DNA from: JBASEY01 sp049652745
GTDB lineage: Bacteria > CSSED10-310
DNA: 64,000 bases
NCBI GenBank assembly: GCA_049652745.1
Contig: JBASEY010000023.1
Span: 248,001 to 312,000 of the forward strand
Reading direction: 5' to 3'
Shown: one piece after another, positions 1 through 8,964 of the stretch
Position numbering within the stretch: the stretch's first letter is position 1
How the letters are laid out: each line of letters starts with the position of its first letter
Notes under the pieces: model-generated
Told to the model about the DNA's origin: nothing
The model's input: the letters and a program-made list of their open reading frames with translations, nothing else
The model's database searches: none
Position numbers and translations under genes: made by a program

Positions 1-826
1 TCAAATGATGTCGAGCGCATGAATAATCTTTGCTATCGAGCGCATATGAAATTTTTATAAGATGTGCATCCCGATTGTATCCTGTTTTCAAGCGTTTAGT
101 TGCCCATGCATCGGCCATTTTCAGGTTTTTCAAACTCAGATATATCCTTGCCAGGGTAAGAGCTGCGTCGTCTTTGAGTGAACCGGTATCAGCCTGATAA
201 ACCATTTCTAAATCAGCTTTAGCCTCGTTCCACAAGTTTTTACGAAAATATGACTGTGCTCGGTAGAAGATTATTTGGATTAATTTTTCACCGTCCAAAC
301 CGATGTCATGCTCGATAATATCCGTCACTTTTTGAATCACGGCCTCATATTGTTGTGATCGAAACAAGCACAGAACGAGCCAGTAATAGGATTGTTCCGT
401 GATTCGGCCTCCTTGGTTTTCATCGATTATGGCCTGAAAGCCATCGATCGCTTTTAAATAATCCGACTGGGACCACGCAATCGAAGCAGCCTGATAGTAG
501 CCTTGAAGGCGGATTTCAGGGTCATCGGAGATGGTGGCTTTAGTGAAATAGTCTTGCGCCTTTTTCAGATTTCGGTTGTGTTTTTCAATAAAGCCCAGAA
601 TCAGAAACACCTCACCTCGAGCTCTGTGATTACCCGCTTTTTCCAGAAAGCTTGTCGCTTCGGGGTACACCAAATCGTAAAGACCATCTTGAAAAGCGCC
701 TCGAATCAGCCGTAATTGGTCATCCAACCCTACTGACCCGACACTTGAAACCACACAAAACAGAGTGATAAAAGCAAGCGCTCCAGTAAAAAGACGATTT
801 ATTATCAACGAAGAATGCGTCTTCAT
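1..826 (-). CDS. Secreted TPR-repeat protein, 3' end beyond window
   Basis: The minus-strand frame is open from an ATG at 826 to the window edge, giving 275 codons without a stop. The N-terminus has a basic start (MKTHSSLIINR) followed by a hydrophobic stretch of about 20 residues ending near VVSSVGS, which looks like a Sec signal peptide. The rest is helical, with spaced aromatic/Ala patterns typical of tetratricopeptide repeats: AQDYFTKATISDDPEIRLQG, YLKAIDGFQAI and WNEAKADLEMVYQ. This resembles periplasmic TPR proteins of the YbgF/BamD kind that scaffold complexes, but the function is not identifiable. It is transcribed divergently from the gene at 1014. Confidence 0.75.
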   Translation of the reverse strand, partial: MKTHSSLIINRLFTGALAFITLFCVVSSVGSVGLDDQLRLIRGAFQDGLYDLVYPEATSFLEKAGNHRARGEVFLILGFIEKHNRNLKKAQDYFTKATISDDPEIRLQGYYQAASIAWSQSDYLKAIDGFQAIIDENQGGRITEQSYYWLVLCLFRSQQYEAVIQKVTDIIEHDIGLDGEKLIQIIFYRAQSYFRKNLWNEAKADLEMVYQADTGSLKDDAALTLARIYLSLKNLKMADAWATKRLKTGYNRDAHLIKISYALDSKDYSCARHHL

Positions 827-1013
827 AGAACATCTATTTTAAAAGAAAGAAAACCAAATGTCATTGTCTTTTACAAAGGCTTTTATGCACATAAAAATCA
901 TTGGGTCGATGATATGAAAAAAGCGCTTTTTGTGATAAGCTGATGCACGATTACGGAGATTATTCCGGCAAATCGGTTGCTTATAAACGTTAATTATAAC
1001 CAGGAGATATATT

Positions 1014-1823
1014 ATGCTTAAACCTCCGATAGCTTTAATAACGGATTTTGGTCCCGGAAGTTACCACGTTGGCGCCATGAAAGGGGTGATAAACAGCATT
1101 CACCCGGATGCAGTGGTCATCGATGTCACCCATGATATTGCACCTTTTAACATTATAGAAGCCATGTATGTTCTGGATTCGGTTTTCTCATATTTTCCAG
1201 CACCGACAATCTTCCTTGTGGTTGTGGACCCAGGGGTTGGATCCAGCAGGAGGCCTTTACTGGCAACGGGCGAAAAGGCATATTATATCTGTCCGGACAA
1301 TGGTATTCTCAGTAGAGTGTTGAAATCAGATTCGATATCGAGGGTCATCCATATTGAAGAAGAGCATTATATGTTGCCGGATCGAAGTCATACTTTTGAA
1401 GGTCGTGATGTTTTTGCGCCATGTGCTGCATGGCTGTCTAAAACCTTCAATGCAGATAATTTCGGTGACCCTATAGATGACTATCTGGTTATGGAACCCC
1501 CAAAAGTCCGGATCACTGCAGACAGAACTTTCGAAGCCACGGTTTTGTTCACTGATAGATTTGGCAATCTTGTCACAAATTTCGAAAAAGATTTTCTGGT
1601 TCATGCACGAGAAAAATATCCAGGCAATAGTGTCAAGTTGATGCTGGGAAGTCACACTATTCCTACTTTGAGCAATTGTTATTCCGATGTTCAAAATCCT
1701 GGTGATCTGGTTGCTTATTTCGGTGGAATGAATCTTTTGGAAATCGGAATGCGGGAATCCAATGCCAGGGAAAATTTGAATGTTAAACCCGGTGATACGG
1801 TGACAATAAATCTTGGAGAATAA
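1014..1823 (+). CDS. S-adenosyl-L-methionine hydroxide adenosyltransferase family protein (DUF62/SAM hydrolase)
   Basis: The 269-residue protein has the family hallmarks: an N-terminal ITDFGPGSYHVGAMKG motif (residues 9-24, with Asp11), VVDPGVGSSRR near 70-80, FEGRDVFAP in the middle, and FGNLVTNF in the C-terminal beta domain. Characterised members hydrolyse SAM to adenosine and methionine using water or hydroxide, and relatives are fluorinases or chlorinases. The physiological role is not settled. A clear ribosome binding site (AGGAGA at 1002-1007) precedes the ATG. The next gene begins 4 bases after the stop, so the two are probably co-transcribed. The window also encodes MetK and AhcY, so SAM turnover is represented several times. 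Family assignment is firm; substrate is inferred. Confidence 0.88.
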   Translation: MLKPPIALITDFGPGSYHVGAMKGVINSIHPDAVVIDVTHDIAPFNIIEAMYVLDSVFSYFPAPTIFLVVVDPGVGSSRRPLLATGEKAYYICPDNGILSRVLKSDSISRVIHIEEEHYMLPDRSHTFEGRDVFAPCAAWLSKTFNADNFGDPIDDYLVMEPPKVRITADRTFEATVLFTDRFGNLVTNFEKDFLVHAREKYPGNSVKLMLGSHTIPTLSNCYSDVQNPGDLVAYFGGMNLLEIGMRESNARENLNVKPGDTVTINLGE

Positions 1824-1826
1824 ACA

Positions 1827-2591
1827 ATGAGTCGAAATAGTTATCGAATGATGGCGTTGGTTTTGATCTTGGCGGTTTTGGGGAGTGGTTGTGCCAACAG
1901 AAAAAAACTGACGCGCCGCGAAGAGGCTGATTTATATTATGAGGCGGGATTGGGTTATATCAACCAGGGTAATCCTCAAAAAGCTATTGAGCAATTGAAG
2001 ATTGCTCACGATAAAAATAAAAAGGACCCGCAAATCATACATGCATTGGGCTTGGCATATTTGCAGATGGGAATGCCTGAAAAAGCCTTGGAATGGATAC
2101 AAAAAGCTTCTTCATATCTCCCTGAAGACCCGGAAATACACAATAATCTGGCCAGCGTATATATTCTTCTCGGGCAATTCGACAAGGGAATTTTTCATTC
2201 TACAAAAGCCATCGATAACCCGGATTACCGCACTCCGGCAGCGGCCTATTTCAATCGGGGTATATGCAAAATCCGCAAAGGAGACATCGATGGAGGAGAA
2301 GCGGATTTCAAATCGGCCGTCAAGCATGAACCAATGTACGATATGCCCAAGATCGAATTGGGAAGATTATTTATCCGTAAAAACAAATTTGATGAAGCTA
2401 TCCAAGTGCTGTCGTCAGCTATCAATGTCAACTCCAACAATCCTGAAGCTTATTTGTTGCGAGGGCAGGCATTCTGGCAAAGAGGATATATCTCGAAGGC
2501 TGAAGCGGACTTTCGGAAAATCCTTGAATTGAAAAACGTGCCTCCGGCATTGATCGATCAAGCACATGACTGGCTGGAACGACTCAGATAA
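1827..2591 (+). CDS. TPR-repeat lipoprotein, PilF/PilW-like
   Basis: The 254-residue protein starts with a lipoprotein-type signal peptide (MSRNSYRMMALVLILAVLGSGC), with Cys22 as the presumed lipidated residue. The -3 position is Gly, slightly off the lipobox consensus. About five TPR units follow: YYEAGLGYINQGNPQKAIEQ, HALGLAYLQMGMPEKALEW, HNNLASVYILLGQFDKG, AYFNRGICKIRKGDIDGGE and LLRGQAFWQRGYISKAEADF. The architecture matches PilF/PilW pilotins and Tgl, which help assemble type IV pilus secretins, but no pilus gene is in the window, so that role is speculative. It sits between the SAM hydrolase gene and the TPR-FtsY gene. Confidence 0.8.
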   Translation: MSRNSYRMMALVLILAVLGSGCANRKKLTRREEADLYYEAGLGYINQGNPQKAIEQLKIAHDKNKKDPQIIHALGLAYLQMGMPEKALEWIQKASSYLPEDPEIHNNLASVYILLGQFDKGIFHSTKAIDNPDYRTPAAAYFNRGICKIRKGDIDGGEADFKSAVKHEPMYDMPKIELGRLFIRKNKFDEAIQVLSSAINVNSNNPEAYLLRGQAFWQRGYISKAEADFRKILELKNVPPALIDQAHDWLERLR

Positions 2592-2615
2592 CCCGCTTGT
2601 TTTTCAGGAAACACC

Positions 2616-5027
2616 ATGAAAATATTTTCTGGATTAAAAGCCCGGAAACTCACCAGGGCTATTGAAAATCAACCTGATGTTTTTAAACATTACCAGGAAC
2701 TTATTCAATATCACCAGACAAATAATAATTTGGATGAAGCAAAAAAATCCATCGATCGTGCACGGGAAAGAAATTGGAATAATGCTGAAAACGCATGGCT
2801 CATCATACAGCTCGAGATTATCCAGCAAAAGCTCAATCACTATGACGACGGCGTTTTTCATCTGGTTTCCGACGTGTATAAAAACGCTTCTCTTCAGCCT
2901 GAACTAAGATTGGAAGCCGCCCTTGCAGCTACAGCACACATGAAGAAGCTCAATCAAGGTTCACAGGAGCTTAAAACAGCTCTCCCTGCATTTGAATCAA
3001 TTCTCGAGCTGGCGCCAAACCATCCTCGATCGATAGAACTCATGCTGATCTCGGCAGATATAGAAGTATCTGATGCGCGGTATATTTCCGCGGCAAAGCA
3101 TCTTGAAACAGCTTTGGACACTGCCGCTCGACATCGTATCGACGGTATCGGAAAATTGTATCTTCAAGCTGCGGAAATAAATATGAAAACGGGGTTGGAT
3201 ACCGCAAAAACCAAAAAATGGCTCGTCAATGCACTTGAAACGGATGACCTTTCGGATGCTGAATCGATTAGAGCGTTGACAGGCATCGCCGATATCAACC
3301 GCCGGGAAGATGATTTTTTGGGCGCTATGGAACGCTATGAAACCGCATTGCGTTTTGCTGGAAGCAGGCGAGATGCTTTCATAGCGAACATCCGTTTCCA
3401 ATTGGCTCAGGTCAATTATTCACTGGGTCGGGCAGCCCAAGCTGAAAAGGAGGCTGCTCAAGCCGTTGATACCCCCGAACTGCCGAAGGATAAAAAAACG
3501 GAGATTTTGATGTGGATCGCCGACATCAAACATGCTTCCGGCCGAACAACGGAAGCTTTACAAATATTGAAGCAAGCTTTGGAAATAACACAAAAAGGCG
3601 AACTCCACGCAAAATTACTTCAAAAACAAGCTGAACTCCTGGAAGCGACAGGGTCGTTTTCAGAAGCTATTCAATCTGTTGAAAAAGCTCTGGAACAAGA
3701 AACGGAATCTTCCGCCCGACTGCTGTTCCAACTCGCCCGGTTACACAACCTGGAAGGATCGCACCATAAGACACTGAAACTGTTGAAGCAGATCGCCCAG
3801 ACTCCGGATTTGAATGCTGAGATCAGCAATGACTCGATCATGCTGGAAACCGGCAGAGCCTATCTTGGACAGCAAAAAATCATTAGAGCTCTTGAAACCT
3901 TCATTCAGATTCTTCAACAAGCGAAACCTGACAGTGCGACATTTCAGGAAACCAGAAAACAGCTAGCCTCGTTGAAAAAGGAACTGCTTCGACCAGAAGG
4001 AATGAAAAAATTCAAGTTGGATGGAACGGATAAAAAGACTATTGAATCCTTGCTTGGCCGAATTCCAGATGAAGAAGACTTTCTTGCTCGGCTGCGCTCA
4101 GGGTTAAAAAAGACCCGTTCGAGTTTGATTGCAGGAATTGAAAAAATATTGGTCGGGCGATCGACCATCGATGAATCGGTTTTGGATGAGATTGAAGAGT
4201 TGATGATTTTATCTGATTTAGGCGTAGAAACCACTGGATCGATTATTAAGAGTCTCAGGGAAAAGCTGCTCAAAAAAGAATTAAATGATGCAGAGGTTGT
4301 ACGCAACACGATTCGTACAGAAATCGAGGGTTTTTTATCTGGACATGCTTCACAACTGGAGCCGCCTGAAGACATCAAACCTTTTATCATCATGGTTGTC
4401 GGTGTCAACGGCGTGGGTAAAACGACTACAATTGCAAAGATCGCACGACGGTTTCAGGAACAAGGGCGATCTGTTCTGTTGGCAGCGGGCGACACTTTTC
4501 GTGCCGGCGCAATCGAGCAATTGAAAGAATGGGGAAGACGTCTTGAAATAGATGTCGTCGCTCATGGTGAAGGCGCCGATCCATCGGCGGTGGCCTGGGA
4601 TGCCGTTGCAGCAGCCAGGAGCAGGAAATGTGACATTTTGATAATAGACACGGCAGGTAGATTGCACACTAAAAGCAATCTCATGGAAGAATTGAAAAAA
4701 GTTCAAAGAGTCATCGATAAAAACATGCCGGGAGCTCCTCATGAAATCCTGCTGGTATTGGATGCAACAACAGGGCAAAATGCCGTCGTTCAAGCACGCC
4801 AATTCGCTCAAACAGTCAACATAACAGGAATAGTGCTCACCAAATTGGACGGCACCGCCAAGGGAGGCATCATCGTCAGCATCGTTCAGGATCTGGACAT
4901 ACCCATCAAGTTAATTGGAATTGGTGAGCGGATGGATGATCTACGTAATTTTGATCCGCCGCTTTTTGCGAAAGCTTTATTTGAAGACAACGACAGCTTG
5001 CTGGCTGCCGATGACATCCAAACATGA
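2616..5027 (+). CDS. ftsY: Signal recognition particle receptor FtsY with large N-terminal TPR region
   Basis: At 803 residues this is much longer than usual FtsY (about 300-500). Residues 1 to about 450 are alpha-helical TPR-like repeats (e.g. AKKSIDRARERNWNNAENAW, LGAMERYETALRFAGSRRDA, FSEAIQSVEKALEQETESSA). From about 480 the canonical N and G domains follow: a helical N domain, P-loop GVNGVGKTT (596-604), AAGDTFRAGA, DTAGR (678-682), LDATTGQNA, TKLD (742-745) followed by GTAKGG, and a C-terminal GIGERMDDLRNFDP. FtsY docks SRP-ribosome complexes at the membrane. There is no acidic A domain; the TPR block stands in its place. The stop overlaps the ribD start by four bases (ATGA). Confidence 0.93.
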   Translation: MKIFSGLKARKLTRAIENQPDVFKHYQELIQYHQTNNNLDEAKKSIDRARERNWNNAENAWLIIQLEIIQQKLNHYDDGVFHLVSDVYKNASLQPELRLEAALAATAHMKKLNQGSQELKTALPAFESILELAPNHPRSIELMLISADIEVSDARYISAAKHLETALDTAARHRIDGIGKLYLQAAEINMKTGLDTAKTKKWLVNALETDDLSDAESIRALTGIADINRREDDFLGAMERYETALRFAGSRRDAFIANIRFQLAQVNYSLGRAAQAEKEAAQAVDTPELPKDKKTEILMWIADIKHASGRTTEALQILKQALEITQKGELHAKLLQKQAELLEATGSFSEAIQSVEKALEQETESSARLLFQLARLHNLEGSHHKTLKLLKQIAQTPDLNAEISNDSIMLETGRAYLGQQKIIRALETFIQILQQAKPDSATFQETRKQLASLKKELLRPEGMKKFKLDGTDKKTIESLLGRIPDEEDFLARLRSGLKKTRSSLIAGIEKILVGRSTIDESVLDEIEELMILSDLGVETTGSIIKSLREKLLKKELNDAEVVRNTIRTEIEGFLSGHASQLEPPEDIKPFIIMVVGVNGVGKTTTIAKIARRFQEQGRSVLLAAGDTFRAGAIEQLKEWGRRLEIDVVAHGEGADPSAVAWDAVAAARSRKCDILIIDTAGRLHTKSNLMEELKKVQRVIDKNMPGAPHEILLVLDATTGQNAVVQARQFAQTVNITGIVLTKLDGTAKGGIIVSIVQDLDIPIKLIGIGERMDDLRNFDPPLFAKALFEDNDSLLAADDIQT

Positions 5028-6163
5028 TCACGCAAACCGACAAAAAATGGATGCGTAAAGCCATATGGCTTTCACGTGATTGGATAGGTAAAACACACCC
5101 GAATCCATCTGTCGGTTGTGTCATGGCTAAAGATGAGACCTTGTTCTCCACGGGCGTCCATCGCGGCCCGGGAACACCTCATGCAGAAATTGAGGCTATT
5201 CAGTACTGTTCACGTGAACAGCTCGATCAAGCGACGTGTTACGTGACTTTGGAACCCTGTAACCACCATGGTCTGACCCCGCCATGCACGGATGCAATCA
5301 TTGCTTCAGGAATTAAACGAGTCATCATCGCTCTTCCGGATTTGAACCCTGAGGTTGCAGGCGGTGGAAGCGAAAGACTTCGGGCGGCCGGCCTCAATGT
5401 TCACATGGGCGTTCAAGCAGAAACAGCTCTGGAAGTCTTGGAACCTTGGTTGGTCTGGAAAACAACCGGAAAACCTTATGTGACATTGAAAATGGCGATG
5501 AGTTTGGATGGACGTATTGCCACAGTAACAGGTCAATCAAAATGGATCTCTAATGAAAAGTCGCGTAGAATGGTGCATGATCTACGAAAAAAGACCATGG
5601 GGATTATGGTCGGGGCTGGAACGGTAATACATGACGATCCTCAATTGACAGCGCGAAAAGGCGGTCGAGTGGTTTATGCTCCTGTGCGCGTGATTATTGA
5701 CCGGAAGGCAAAAGCGCCTTTGAATGCGCAAATTTTCAGTTCGCATATGCCGGGAAAAACGTTATGGATGGTTGGTGAATCTTCGTTCGCAAAATCTTGT
5801 TCTCCACCATCCGATGCATATTCAATTATTCCTTGCCCTGAATTAAAAACCGGGTTGGACCTGGAATATGTGATGAGGTATCTTGGCCGAGAAGCATCTT
5901 TAGAATCCGTATTGCTCGAGGGTGGACCTACCCTAGCTTTTTCAATGATCGAGCAGAATCTGGTTCATAAAGTTATGATTTTTATATCTCCGAGGTTGAT
6001 CGGAGGAGCATCGGCTCCGGCTGTTCTTGGAGGTAAAGGTTTTAAATCGTTGAAAGATACGCCTAAATTATCATATGTATCTACTCGTAAAGTTGCGGAA
6101 GATATGTTAATAGTGGGCTATTTAGGAGATCGCCCATGTTTACAGGAATTATCAGAGAAGTAG
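5024..6163 (+). CDS. ribD: Bifunctional riboflavin deaminase/reductase RibD
   Basis: The 379-residue protein catalyses the second and third steps of riboflavin synthesis: deamination of the pyrimidine product of GTP cyclohydrolase II, then NADPH-dependent ribose reduction. The N-terminal deaminase carries the zinc and proton-shuttle motif HAE (53-55) and PCNHHGLTPPC (78-88). The reductase domain starts around residue 147 and shows KMAMSLDGRIA, GAGTVIHDDPQLTAR and LLEGGPTLAFSMI. It begins inside the ftsY stop (ATGA) and its 3' end overlaps ribE by 28 bases, so translational coupling is likely. No FMN riboswitch is possible directly upstream, because ftsY coding sequence runs right up to it. 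Confidence 0.95.
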   Translation: MITQTDKKWMRKAIWLSRDWIGKTHPNPSVGCVMAKDETLFSTGVHRGPGTPHAEIEAIQYCSREQLDQATCYVTLEPCNHHGLTPPCTDAIIASGIKRVIIALPDLNPEVAGGGSERLRAAGLNVHMGVQAETALEVLEPWLVWKTTGKPYVTLKMAMSLDGRIATVTGQSKWISNEKSRRMVHDLRKKTMGIMVGAGTVIHDDPQLTARKGGRVVYAPVRVIIDRKAKAPLNAQIFSSHMPGKTLWMVGESSFAKSCSPPSDAYSIIPCPELKTGLDLEYVMRYLGREASLESVLLEGGPTLAFSMIEQNLVHKVMIFISPRLIGGASAPAVLGGKGFKSLKDTPKLSYVSTRKVAEDMLIVGYLGDRPCLQELSEK

Positions 6164-6750
6164 GAAAGATAGCGTCTATCAGACGAGGAAATCCATGGCG
6201 TTTGACCATTGAAGCGCCTGGGCTGAGTTCTAAAATCGCCCGTGGCGATTCAATTTCTGTTTCCGGGGCATGTCTGACTGCAGTTGGATCGTCGGAGTCA
6301 CATTTTGAAGTGGAAATTTCGAATGAAACGATAAAAAGGACGAATTTCGTGACGATGCGAACAGGTAAAAAGGTGAACCTCGAACCCGCAATAACACTGC
6401 AGACAGCTCTCGATGGCCATATTGTTCAAGGGCATGTCGATGGAACGGCAAAAATTGTCAAGATACAAGGAAGAACGCAGAAAGTTTTTCGTTTTCGGCC
6501 TGATGCTCCAAGTGATTGGCCTATCATTGAAAAAGCATCGATTGCGATCAATGGCATCAGTTTGACGATTGCGGAAGTTTTTGCTGGAAATGAATTTTCC
6601 GTCAGCGTTATTCCGTTGACACTAGCTGAAACAGATTTGCAGTTTTTAGTTGCAGGTGATGTTGTAAATTTAGAATATGATATATTAGGCAAGTATGTTT
6701 ATGCGAGGATGAATAATAATTATGGAAAACATTCCGGAATCCGTTTATAG
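6136..6750 (+). CDS. ribE: Riboflavin synthase, alpha subunit
   Basis: The 204-residue protein opens with MFTGIIREVG, the invariant start of riboflavin synthase, which fixes the ATG at 6136 even though it overlaps ribD by 28 bases. Two homologous lumazine-binding repeats are visible. The first contains SISVSGACLTAV and FEVEISNET; the second begins near residue 90 with LDGHIVQGHVDGTAKI and contains SIAINGISLTI and VSVIPLTLAET. The enzyme dismutates two 6,7-dimethyl-8-ribityllumazine molecules into riboflavin and a pyrimidine. The 3' end overlaps the next gene by 29 bases. Confidence 0.95.
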   Translation: MFTGIIREVGKIASIRRGNPWRLTIEAPGLSSKIARGDSISVSGACLTAVGSSESHFEVEISNETIKRTNFVTMRTGKKVNLEPAITLQTALDGHIVQGHVDGTAKIVKIQGRTQKVFRFRPDAPSDWPIIEKASIAINGISLTIAEVFAGNEFSVSVIPLTLAETDLQFLVAGDVVNLEYDILGKYVYARMNNNYGKHSGIRL

Positions 6751-8008
6751 AAGCGCCGGGCACAAGCATCAAAGTCATTTTTTTGACTCGATTGAAGAGG
6801 GGATCCAGGCGATTGCCGAAGGTAAAATGGTCATCGTTGTGGATGATGAGGATCGTGAAAATGAAGGCGACTTGGTCATGGCTGCTGAAAAAGTCACTCC
6901 GGAGGCAATCAATTTCATGGCTACGCATGGAAGAGGTTTGATTTGTCTTCCGATGACGGACAGCAGGCTGACGCAATTGAATTTGACGGATATGGTTCAC
7001 AACAATACTGCGGCATTCAGCACGGCCTTCACAGTCTCTATAGATGCTCGGTACGGTATCACAACCGGGATTTCAGCATATGATCGGGCTCAGACTATAC
7101 GTATTGCTTTATCTGACAATGCAACCCCTGACGATCTTGCACGACCCGGTCATATTTTTCCTTTACGAGCAAAACCCGGCGGTGTTTTAAAGCGTGCCGG
7201 ACAGACGGAGGCTGCCGTGGACTTGGCTCGTTTGGCAAACCTGAAAGAAGCTGGTGTGATTTGTGAAATCATGGACGACGACGGTCAAATGATGCGGGTC
7301 CCCAAGCTATATGAGTTCAAGCTCAAGCATAACTTGAAGATGATCACTGTTGCTGATCTTATAGAATACCGCAGGTATCGCGATAAGCTCGTAGAAGTTG
7401 TTGCCGAGACACGTTTGCCGACTCGTTTTGGATTGTTTCGAGGCATTGTATATCGCGATACAATATTAGATGAGGAGCACATTGCTCTTGTGATGGGAGA
7501 ATTGCCTGTAGATGAACCTGTCCTGGTGCGCGTTCATTCTGAATGTTTGACGGGTGACGTTTTTCATTCTCTACGGTGTGATTGCGGCCAGCAACTGGAG
7601 GCCGCGCTGGCTCAAATCGGCCGAAACGGTTCGGGAGTTCTGGTCTATATGAGGCAAGAAGGCCGCGGCATAGGGCTGGGAAACAAACTGAAGGCATACG
7701 CATTGCAGGATCAGGGGATGGATACCGTCGAAGCCAATCTCTGTTTGGGCTTTCAGGCTGACCAGCGAAATTACGGTTTGGGAGCTCAAATATTACGCGA
7801 CTTGAATATTACGAAACTCAAACTTATGACGAACAATCCCAGAAAATTCGTCGGGCTTTCAGGATATGGCATTTCGATTATAGAACGCATTCCTTTGGAA
7901 GTCATACCAAACGAAGAAAATCGTTTTTATTTGGAAACTAAAAGAAAGAAATTGGGACACTTGTTACAGTACCATGAGTCGTCTGAAAATAAAACGGAAA
8001 GGAAGTAA
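6722..8008 (+). CDS. ribBA: Bifunctional 3,4-dihydroxy-2-butanone-4-phosphate synthase / GTP cyclohydrolase II
   Basis: The 428-residue fusion supplies both starting branches of riboflavin synthesis. Residues 20-225 form the DHBP synthase: DDEDRENEGD (41-50, metal and substrate binding), THGRGLICLPM, GHIFPLRA and GQTEAAVDLARLA. Residues 230-415 form GTP cyclohydrolase II, with zinc cysteines C275, C286 and C288 in HSECLTGDVFHSLRCDCG and catalytic RQEGRGIGL (311-319). Both halves look complete. The start ATGGAAAAC lies within ribE. ribH follows after 3 bases. Order D-E-BA-H is the common bacterial riboflavin operon order. Confidence 0.95.
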   Translation: MENIPESVYRSAGHKHQSHFFDSIEEGIQAIAEGKMVIVVDDEDRENEGDLVMAAEKVTPEAINFMATHGRGLICLPMTDSRLTQLNLTDMVHNNTAAFSTAFTVSIDARYGITTGISAYDRAQTIRIALSDNATPDDLARPGHIFPLRAKPGGVLKRAGQTEAAVDLARLANLKEAGVICEIMDDDGQMMRVPKLYEFKLKHNLKMITVADLIEYRRYRDKLVEVVAETRLPTRFGLFRGIVYRDTILDEEHIALVMGELPVDEPVLVRVHSECLTGDVFHSLRCDCGQQLEAALAQIGRNGSGVLVYMRQEGRGIGLGNKLKAYALQDQGMDTVEANLCLGFQADQRNYGLGAQILRDLNITKLKLMTNNPRKFVGLSGYGISIIERIPLEVIPNEENRFYLETKRKKLGHLLQYHESSENKTERK

Positions 8009-8011
8009 TAT

Positions 8012-8482
8012 ATGAGAACTTTTGAAGGTTTTTTAGCAGCAGAATCTTTCTCATTTGCAATAGTTGTCAGTCGCTTCAATGAAATGATAACGCGGAAACT
8101 TCTGGACGGCGCTTTAGACGCCCTTATCCGGCATGGCGCTTCGAAGGATAACATTACAGTGATCTGGGTTCCTGGAGCTTTTGAATTACCGATTGTTGCC
8201 GGCAAAATTGTGAAAAAAAACAGTTACGACGCAGTTATCTGTCTGGGAGCGGTTATACGTGGTGATACACCTCATTTTGACTATGTTGCGGCTGAAACAG
8301 CGAAAGGTATTGCATCGATGGCCATGCAATCAAATCTCCCTGTCACGTTTGGTGTCTTGACAACAGATACTCTGGAACAAGCTTTCGAGAGAGCCGGCGC
8401 CAAATCAGGCAACAAGGGCTGGGATGCGGCTATAACAGCGATTGAGATGGCTGACTTGTACCAAAAATTACAGAAAGGTTGA
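8012..8482 (+). CDS. ribH: 6,7-dimethyl-8-ribityllumazine synthase
   Basis: The 156-residue protein has the usual length for lumazine synthase. Motifs seen are VVSRFNEMIT (substrate binding), VPGAFELP (53-60), GAVIRGDTPHFDYVA with the catalytic His88, and FGVLTTDTLEQA. It condenses the RibD product (after dephosphorylation) with DHBP and usually assembles into pentamers or 60-mer capsids. It is the last riboflavin gene of the cluster and is followed 3 bases later by nusB, a very common arrangement in bacteria. Confidence 0.95.
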   Translation: MRTFEGFLAAESFSFAIVVSRFNEMITRKLLDGALDALIRHGASKDNITVIWVPGAFELPIVAGKIVKKNSYDAVICLGAVIRGDTPHFDYVAAETAKGIASMAMQSNLPVTFGVLTTDTLEQAFERAGAKSGNKGWDAAITAIEMADLYQKLQKG

Positions 8483-8485
8483 TAC

Positions 8486-8944
8486 ATGCGCAAAAAGAGC
8501 CGCGCTTCCCGTGAAAAAGCGCTGCAAATTCTCTATGCCCTCGACGTCGATAGCGCTATGGATACCATGGAACTCAAGATTTTTGAAGAACAAGCCTTGA
8601 AGAATCTCATGCTGATGCCTGAAGCTGCTTCCAAGCAGACTCAAGAGCAGGCATTTCTGCTGATCAAGGGGGTATACCATAATGTTTCGACGATTGATCC
8701 GCTGATTGAAAAAGCCTCCGATAACTGGATTTTGAAACGTCTCTCCATTATAGATAGAAATATTTTGCGCATTGCTGTTTATGAAATGCTTTTCGTTAAA
8801 TCCGTTCCGCCACGAGTGGCTTTGAATGAGGCCATTGAAATCGCAAAGCAATTCAGCTCTGAAAATTCACCCAAATTTATCAATGGTATTCTAGACCGAA
8901 TCTATCGTATATTGAAAAGCCATGGACTGGTTGAAGAAATTTGA
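8486..8944 (+). CDS. nusB: Transcription antitermination factor NusB
   Basis: The 152-residue helical protein starts MRKKSRASREKALQILYALD, the typical basic RxxAR..A.Q.LY pattern of NusB. It ends with the conserved C-terminal helices PPRVALNEAIEIAKQFSSEN and FINGILDRIYR. NusB with NusE (S10) binds boxA RNA in rRNA leaders and supports processive antitermination. Genomic position directly after ribH agrees with the assignment. The next gene begins about 20 bases downstream with a GTG. Confidence 0.93.
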   Translation: MRKKSRASREKALQILYALDVDSAMDTMELKIFEEQALKNLMLMPEAASKQTQEQAFLLIKGVYHNVSTIDPLIEKASDNWILKRLSIIDRNILRIAVYEMLFVKSVPPRVALNEAIEIAKQFSSENSPKFINGILDRIYRILKSHGLVEEI

Positions 8945-8964
8945 TTTATTGAGACGATGCGATC

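Noticed and set aside
503..715. Plus-strand 70-codon open frame
   Set aside because: It lies entirely opposite the TPR gene read on the minus strand, which has a signal peptide and repeat pattern; no ribosome binding site or recognisable motif.
917..931. AAAAAGCGCTTTTT palindrome before the SAM hydrolase gene
   Set aside because: Short and AT-rich; it could be chance, and neither a promoter at suitable spacing nor a terminator role could be supported.
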